Of a DNA stretch of 64,000 nucleotides, positions 58,363-64,000 are shown piece after piece. The stretch covers positions 19,330,885 through 19,394,884 of the forward strand of contig NC_092029.1 in assembly GCF_042242105.1 (NCBI RefSeq), given 5' to 3'. Position 1 is the stretch's first letter; each line of letters begins with the position of its first letter. A program made the position numbers and the translations under genes. This stretch comes from Pempheris klunzingeri. Taxonomy: Eukaryota; Chordata; Actinopteri; Acropomatiformes; Pempheridae. Below the pieces are notes generated by a model. It made no database searches and was not told the origin of the DNA. It saw only the letters and a program-made list of their open reading frames with translations.

Positions 58363-61300
58363 ATTGACAGCGTTGGACTGCCAGTGTGCATCGAAATGTG
58401 CATAAGAGCTCTTCGGATGGAATCAGATGATGGAAACACCAAGGCCACTGTGTGTAAAACCATTTCCTGTTTGCTTCCCACTGACCTGGAAGTCAAGCGA
58501 GCCTGCCAGCTGACAGAGTTCCTCGTGGAGCCCACGGTGGATTCATACTATGCTGTGGAGACTCTTTACAATGAACCAGATCAAAAGCTAGAGGAGGAGA
58601 ATATGCCTGTGCCCAATTCACTCCGCTGCGAGCTCCTGCTGGTTTTTAAAACTCAGTGGCCTTTTGACCCGGAGTTCTGGGATTGGAAAACACTGAAGCG
58701 CCATTGTCTAGCTCTAATGGGTGAAGAAGCCTCTATAGTGTCATCCATCGACCTGCTGAACGATACCGAGGTCCCGGACGAAGAGGAAGAACTCGTTAGT
58801 CAGGAGGGGTTAAGGAATATCCCAGACCACTTAGTCAGTGGCACATATGAATTAAAAGATATAACTGACAAGAGACAGAAAAACAGAGAAATGAAGAAAC
58901 TAAGAGAAAAAGGTTTCATATCTGCCAGATTCAGAAACTGGCAAGCATATATGCAGTACTGCGTGCTGTGTGATAAGGAGTTTCTTGGCCACCGGATTGT
59001 ACGTCATGCACAGACTCACTTGAGTGGTGGAGTATACAGCTGCCCAATATGTGCCCAAACCTTTGCCTCAAAAGACACATTGATTCCTCATGTAACATCA
59101 CATGTGAAACAATCATGCAAGGAAAGGCTGACTGCAATGAAAACAAACAAGAAATTGTCTGATCCTAAAACAGCTGCCCCTGTTATTGCAGCGTTAAAGG
59201 CAAAGACAGAAAATGAACTTAATGAAAGTCCCGATTTCCTAGGGCAAAATGGGGGATTGATTCACAATCTTCAGGGCAGAGTGGCTGTATGTAACGCTGA
59301 GAGTAGCGAGGATAATGTGTGCCCGGTTGGAAAATGCAGAAGGAGCTTCAAATTTTTCAAAAATCTGGTTGCACACGTTAAAGCTCATGGGGACAACGAG
59401 GAAGCTAAGACTTTCCTCGAAATGCGTAGCAAAAAGGTCATTTGCCAGTACTGCCGCCGCCACTTTGTTAATGTCACCCATCTAAATGATCATTTACAGG
59501 TCCACTGTGGTGTGAAGCCATACATCTGTATACAGTTGAACTGCAAGGCAAGTTTCCTGTCCAACGCCGAGCTCCTTATACACAGGAAAACACATTCTGT
59601 TTTTAAGGCTAGGTGCATGTTTCCAAACTGTGGAAAGATTTTTAATGAGGCCTTCAAACTCTATGACCATGAGACACAGCATTATAAAACTTTCACGTGT
59701 AAAGTTGTGGACTGTGGAAAGATATTCCATTCGCAACAACAGCTGGATTTGCACCAGGAGGAACACGCCACTCAAGAAGAGGAAAGCCCATCTTCTGAAC
59801 AGATATCTCAAAATATGCAGCCTGGTCCTTCACTCATTCAACAAATGCTTTCCAATCACACTCCTGTTCAACCTGAGAGTTTCCAGGAAAACTGGACCCC
59901 TGAAAGTGGTGTTAATCCAGATCAGGAAAGACTACCCGCGTCCATTGAGAATTTGCTGAAGGTACCCGTGGATACCTTAGGACACGGCCAAATCAAAGAG
60001 GAACCACAAAATACACCTTTCTCAATCAGCCAGACACCGGGTTTAAATAATGCTGTAGTTCAGCCTGTGAATTCGCACTTGACTGATACTAATAGACTCA
60101 GAGATAGTTTAGGTGGTCATTCTATTGATTACATGAGACCACCCCAGCAGAATCTAACAGTGCCTCCATTTGAAGATAATTTAGGTAACATGTCTCATAA
60201 CTATAATATAGATGTGTCACAAGGCCAAATGCAAATGTTCCCCACTCATGTAAATACCGGATCAATGAATTACAACTCTGACTGCAACTTACCATTGACG
60301 GGGCAGCAAGGGCCAATGTGTAGTAGCAATCTGTTAGCAGTGTCTCCGCTCCAGAGCTCCGTTGAGCCAGCAATGTCACAACCACTTCCTCCAACAGTAA
60401 CCCCACAACCATTAATCGGGAACAGACCAGAGAACTGCGTGACATCCTCAACTAACACAGGCCCCCCTCCCGGACAGAGAGAGCGATACCACTGCGCACT
60501 TGAAACATGTACGAGGCATTACAGCTCCTACAGAAGTGTTACCAAGCACATGAAAGCGGTCCACCCAGATTTCTATGAACAATGGAAAGTTTCTCGGACT
60601 AAAATCAGGATAACGTATGCTCCAGCACTGAGCACATCGTCTGTTGGACACCTCAGTTCTGCCGCCTCCCTTCAGAATCAGCAGGGCAACGGAGTACCAG
60701 TTCATGGAGTTCAGAGGCAGAATGTTATCCAATCACCTCCTTATACTAACATGGGTACAAGCGCAAAGTATACTACTCTACATTCCCATTCCTCATCTGC
60801 TCACAACCAGAATGCTTCTCTCCTGATGGAAAATGTTTTAAATCCAATTGTCCTCTCTCAGCTAGAAACTGATACAAATCCAATAACTGCGCCGTCCCAG
60901 GTTTCAGGTAGCCAAAATTGGCACTCAGCCCCTGGAAGTGAAAAAATTCAAAACGGTGGCTCTTCCCAAGTCTGTTCGTCTAACATGCAAGTAATGCCAC
61001 AAGTCCATTCTACCAGTGCTTCACTGCCACTTGATGTCCCGTCATGCTCGATGCTGGGATCAACGATGAACAGACCGACGGAGTGTTTGCTGGGACCACA
61101 TATGGGAAATGGGTCCCAGTCAGTTTTGCCCTCATTCATGGACAGTGCTAAACACATGTCAAGCGAGTGTCAAGCAGAAGACCTCCTTCCTTCATATACG
61201 TCACAGATGCAAAGCAGTTTAGTCACTGGTTCAAAGGCACCAGAAAAAACAACATCAGTGCAAAATATGCAGTCCAGTTTTCCCTCTCCAGACAGTGCAA

Positions 61301-64000
61301 GCCAAAATAACAGTAGCAACCAACCTCAGAATGGCCCAATTGTCTATGAAAACAATTGGGAAAAGCGAGCCAAGAAGAACAAAAGGACTAAATGGCCAGC
61401 TATCCTTAAGGATGGAAAGTTTGTTTGTTGCAGGTGTTTTAGACAGTTTAATAGCCCCAAATCCCTTGGTGGTCATTTGTCCAAGCGTCTAATCTGTAAG
61501 CCATACGAGGAGTCTGAACTGAACACAGACCTGCCAACATCATTTCTTGACCTTCTCAATTCAGAGCAAACTGTAAGCGCTGCTCAGCCACAGTTGTCTT
61601 ATAATCCCGCTCCTCTTTATCAGGAGAAGCCCCATCAGTCAGTAGCAAATGGTTCAACAGCTGCAAAAGATTACCCTGCTCCTACTTATTCACAAGATAA
61701 TCTGCCAGAATATGGGAATGGTGACTCAAATGATGACATTCTTAAACAAATCATGGCTGAATCCAACATGTCCGATCTTTTTGTGAATACACCTGCATCC
61801 CAGCCATTGTTCCAAAACCTGTGTATTCCCTATGGATCTAGTGAACGTTTACCAGGGAGCTCAGTCATACGGCATACAGAAAACGCCCACTTGAAGCAAG
61901 AGGACAGCATGTACAGTACAGCCCAATATCCTCAGCCTAGTGTTGACACATTTGCTGAAAGCGAATTCACTGACCCACTACTTTCTCAAATTCTCACAGA
62001 AAATCCTTCCACTGCTGTTCCTGGAAGTGTTTCCAAAAACCACAATGAAGGCTATCACTCTGAGACAACCATCCAGACACCAGATACTGATTCAGATCCA
62101 GTGATGCAGACACTGTTACCTGATAGTCAGCTTGGTCCAGCAACAAGTGGCAAGCAGGCTGAGCTACAAAGGAAGACAACTGAGCAAGATATTAAAAAGA
62201 GACTGCGGGAGCAGATTTTGGCAGGAGACTTTCAACGCAGAAACAGCTTGTGTCATTCAAGCAGTACTGATGCTAATGCCAATTCAAAGAATCCCATGGC
62301 TTTTGGCCCAGTGTGCAGTCCTTCCAATAATTCTGGTGTCCATCACATGTCTAGTGATTCAAAGAGTGGCTCAGAAAGTGAAGGGCAAGTCATTCAAGAA
62401 AACTCTGCCATCAACCTAGGAATCTCTGCAGAAATCGAACACTTACTGCATACACAGAGCTTTACTCGTTTCAGAGAGACTCCCACCCCGCAGCAGGAGG
62501 CACTAAGCCCCACAGGCGTTGTGGCAAATGACGCCGATCTTGAGCCCACTCAGTTATCTGCAAGCCAGCAACAGTGGATGACAGAAATTCAAAATGCATT
62601 TGAAAGGCTTGACTTGGTCAGAGAAATATCTGATCAGATGTCGGCTTCCATGAAACAAAATGGTAATACTATGGGCAGCCAGATAGGATCTGCTAAGGTC
62701 GATTTGTGCAGTTCGTTGTTGTCGAACTTTGTCAAGCCATTTGCTTGTGAAAATGAGAACTGCACCTTTAGCACCATTTCAGGTGAAGCACTTTGGAAAC
62801 ACCTCTCTAAAACTCACAGCTACACAGTTGAGATGGTGAATGTGGTTAAAAAAAGGTATGGCCTGTATGCTCCTTTTAAGTGTGAAAAATGTAGTAAAAG
62901 ATTCACTCGTAACTCAAACCTTCGCACTCACTATCAGACAGTGCACAAATTATCAGCTAAAGAAATCACAGAAATTGATATGAAGCGCAGAAAGCCCACA
63001 TCTGCTGCCACAAAGAACTGGCCTGTTGGTACAAACCAGGCCCTGGCAGCTCAAACCACAATGGCTACTCATTCATCAGTGGAGAACAGAGCACATCTGT
63101 ATTCAGTCCAAGATGCTGTAAAGCGTGATTGCACATCACAGACATTTGTACCACATGCTAACATGGACATAACTAATCAGAAATGTCATGACAATCGCTT
63201 CTCAGTCATTCATCCCTTGCAAACAGCTCCCATGTGCAACCAAGAAATGACTTCACTAGCGCAGGCCCAGACCTCCACGTCGGCCTTTCAGTCAGTACAA
63301 GCAGGGATGGCAGCAGAACAGTGGTCAAGTGGACAGCAAAGAAACTTGGCCAAGTTGCCTACTCAGTACGCAAGGGGTCAACAAGTTGGAGCCCATCTGC
63401 CCAAGGTGTCAGCTTCTCTTGCCCAGGCTCTGTCTGCCACAACTCCTACTCTCAACAAACAGGGAATAGTTAAGCCAAGCATAGAGATTACCAAGAAGGC
63501 AAAAGAGAAGAAGCCCAACTCGGATGACACCATGAGTCCATACAGACCATATCGGTGTGTTCATCAAGGCTGTGTGGCCGCCTTCACAATCCAGCACAAT
63601 TTAATCCTCCACTATAGGGCCGTTCACCAGTCTGCTTTGTCAGCATTGGAGGTGAACAAGGAGCAGGACCAGAGTGAGGAACCGGAAGAGATAATGGACC
63701 ACGAGGAGGAGGACCCAGAGACCGAGATCCCCCAAATTTCTGAATTCAGATGCCAAGTAAAAGACTGTTCCAGAGTTTTCCAAGAAGTTCCTAATCTTTT
63801 GCAGCATTATCTGCAGCTGCACGAATTCAGTCTTGATAAGGTCGGCAACCTCCTGTCCAGCATCAAGCTCGGCAAGTTTGCTTGCGGCCACCAAGGATGC
63901 ACAGCGTCCTTCACTGCTTTCTGGAAGTATATAGGGCACGTCAAAGAACAACACAAAGATATGAAACTTGACAAACCTGAACAATTGAATGGCTCGTTCA
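58363..64000 (+). CDS. znf292: znf292 coding exon 8 (giant zinc-finger exon, incomplete: runs past the window end)
   Basis: The acceptor ttctcatag opens a reading frame without stop codons for 5638 bases (1879 codons), still open at 64000. It starts IDSVGLPVCIEMCIRALRME and continues with KTQWPFDPEFWDWKTLKRHC and EEASIVSSIDLLND, almost identical to human ZNF292. C2H2 fingers, counting from the gene start: a pair near residues 536-590 (YCVLCDKEFLGHRIVRH), a cluster near 659-807 (including KVICQYCRRHFVNVTHLNDH), then near 1048-1073, 1361-1386, 1801-1870 (two), 2069-2095 and 2134-2200. Several have long or irregular linkers, unlike tandem KRAB-type arrays. Between fingers lie long Ser/Gln/Asn-rich, probably disordered regions. 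The mammalian protein is a nuclear transcription factor first described as a growth-hormone-gene activator; loss of one copy in people is linked to neurodevelopmental disorder. About 500 C-terminal residues are expected beyond the window. Confidence 0.95.
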   Translation, partial: MDSVGLPVCIEMCIRALRMESDDGNTKATVCKTISCLLPTDLEVKRACQLTEFLVEPTVDSYYAVETLYNEPDQKLEEENMPVPNSLRCELLLVFKTQWPFDPEFWDWKTLKRHCLALMGEEASIVSSIDLLNDTEVPDEEEELVSQEGLRNIPDHLVSGTYELKDITDKRQKNREMKKLREKGFISARFRNWQAYMQYCVLCDKEFLGHRIVRHAQTHLSGGVYSCPICAQTFASKDTLIPHVTSHVKQSCKERLTAMKTNKKLSDPKTAAPVIAALKAKTENELNESPDFLGQNGGLIHNLQGRVAVCNAESSEDNVCPVGKCRRSFKFFKNLVAHVKAHGDNEEAKTFLEMRSKKVICQYCRRHFVNVTHLNDHLQVHCGVKPYICIQLNCKASFLSNAELLIHRKTHSVFKARCMFPNCGKIFNEAFKLYDHETQHYKTFTCKVVDCGKIFHSQQQLDLHQEEHATQEEESPSSEQISQNMQPGPSLIQQMLSNHTPVQPESFQENWTPESGVNPDQERLPASIENLLKVPVDTLGHGQIKEEPQNTPFSISQTPGLNNAVVQPVNSHLTDTNRLRDSLGGHSIDYMRPPQQNLTVPPFEDNLGNMSHNYNIDVSQGQMQMFPTHVNTGSMNYNSDCNLPLTGQQGPMCSSNLLAVSPLQSSVEPAMSQPLPPTVTPQPLIGNRPENCVTSSTNTGPPPGQRERYHCALETCTRHYSSYRSVTKHMKAVHPDFYEQWKVSRTKIRITYAPALSTSSVGHLSSAASLQNQQGNGVPVHGVQRQNVIQSPPYTNMGTSAKYTTLHSHSSSAHNQNASLLMENVLNPIVLSQLETDTNPITAPSQVSGSQNWHSAPGSEKIQNGGSSQVCSSNMQVMPQVHSTSASLPLDVPSCSMLGSTMNRPTECLLGPHMGNGSQSVLPSFMDSAKHMSSECQAEDLLPSYTSQMQSSLVTGSKAPEKTTSVQNMQSSFPSPDSASQNNSSNQPQNGPIVYENNWEKRAKKNKRTKWPAILKDGKFVCCRCFRQFNSPKSLGGHLSKRLICKPYEESELNTDLPTSFLDLLNSEQTVSAAQPQLSYNPAPLYQEKPHQSVANGSTAAKDYPAPTYSQDNLPEYGNGDSNDDILKQIMAESNMSDLFVNTPASQPLFQNLCIPYGSSERLPGSSVIRHTENAHLKQEDSMYSTAQYPQPSVDTFAESEFTDPLLSQILTENPSTAVPGSVSKNHNEGYHSETTIQTPDTDSDPVMQTLLPDSQLGPATSGKQAELQRKTTEQDIKKRLREQILAGDFQRRNSLCHSSSTDANANSKNPMAFGPVCSPSNNSGVHHMSSDSKSGSESEGQVIQENSAINLGISAEIEHLLHTQSFTRFRETPTPQQEALSPTGVVANDADLEPTQLSASQQQWMTEIQNAFERLDLVREISDQMSASMKQNGNTMGSQIGSAKVDLCSSLLSNFVKPFACENENCTFSTISGEALWKHLSKTHSYTVEMVNVVKKRYGLYAPFKCEKCSKRFTRNSNLRTHYQTVHKLSAKEITEIDMKRRKPTSAATKNWPVGTNQALAAQTTMATHSSVENRAHLYSVQDAVKRDCTSQTFVPHANMDITNQKCHDNRFSVIHPLQTAPMCNQEMTSLAQAQTSTSAFQSVQAGMAAEQWSSGQQRNLAKLPTQYARGQQVGAHLPKVSASLAQALSATTPTLNKQGIVKPSIEITKKAKEKKPNSDDTMSPYRPYRCVHQGCVAAFTIQHNLILHYRAVHQSALSALEVNKEQDQSEEPEEIMDHEEEDPETEIPQISEFRCQVKDCSRVFQEVPNLLQHYLQLHEFSLDKVGNLLSSIKLGKFACGHQGCTASFTAFWKYIGHVKEQHKDMKLDKPEQLNGSF

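Overview
The window is vertebrate nuclear DNA, almost certainly from a ray-finned (teleost, probably percomorph) fish. It carries spliced orthologues of four vertebrate genes (lrfn2, ankrd9, pcare, znf292), all on the + strand, in AT-rich DNA. That DNA is littered with repeats typical of fish: Tc1/mariner elements with TA target sites, L2/CR1-type LINE fragments, a tRNA-derived SINE with A and B boxes, LTR remnants, and long di-, tetra- and pentanucleotide microsatellites. No bacterial, viral or CRISPR-type system was found.

Layout. 1-10.9 kb is intergenic: a Tc1 element with a LINE fragment nested in it, an antisense LINE reverse-transcriptase fragment, one SINE and a truncated LTR. 10.98-22.9 kb is lrfn2: two coding exons, 781 aa, split inside the FN3 domain by a 9.2 kb intron. 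The intron holds a retrovirus-like LTR with primer-binding site, a SINE, a dead Tc1 element and a solo LTR with intact 5-bp target duplication. 22.9-31.4 kb is intergenic, with an LTR-like block, a 44-bp minisatellite and two antisense LINE-related blocks. 31.4-32.7 kb is ankrd9, intronless in its coding part, 296 aa. 32.7-41.6 kb is intergenic, with an internally deleted Tc1 element, a sense LINE fragment, a perfect palindrome and a TTATA microsatellite. 41.66-45.4 kb is pcare: one large coding exon plus a 23-codon terminal exon, 912 aa. 47.0 kb to the end is znf292: seven small exons and one giant exon that runs off the window. The 2218 codons present cover roughly the first four-fifths of a protein of the human length.

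The four genes do not form a pathway: a synaptic adhesion molecule, an ankyrin protein, a photoreceptor-cilium actin regulator and a zinc-finger transcription factor. Their linkage is of evolutionary interest, because the human orthologues lie on chromosomes 6, 14 and 2. Exon boundaries were worked out by hand from GT/AG sites, reading phase and remembered human proteins. The phases close exactly in every gene. Repeat class names are by recognition without a library search, so family-level names are tentative.
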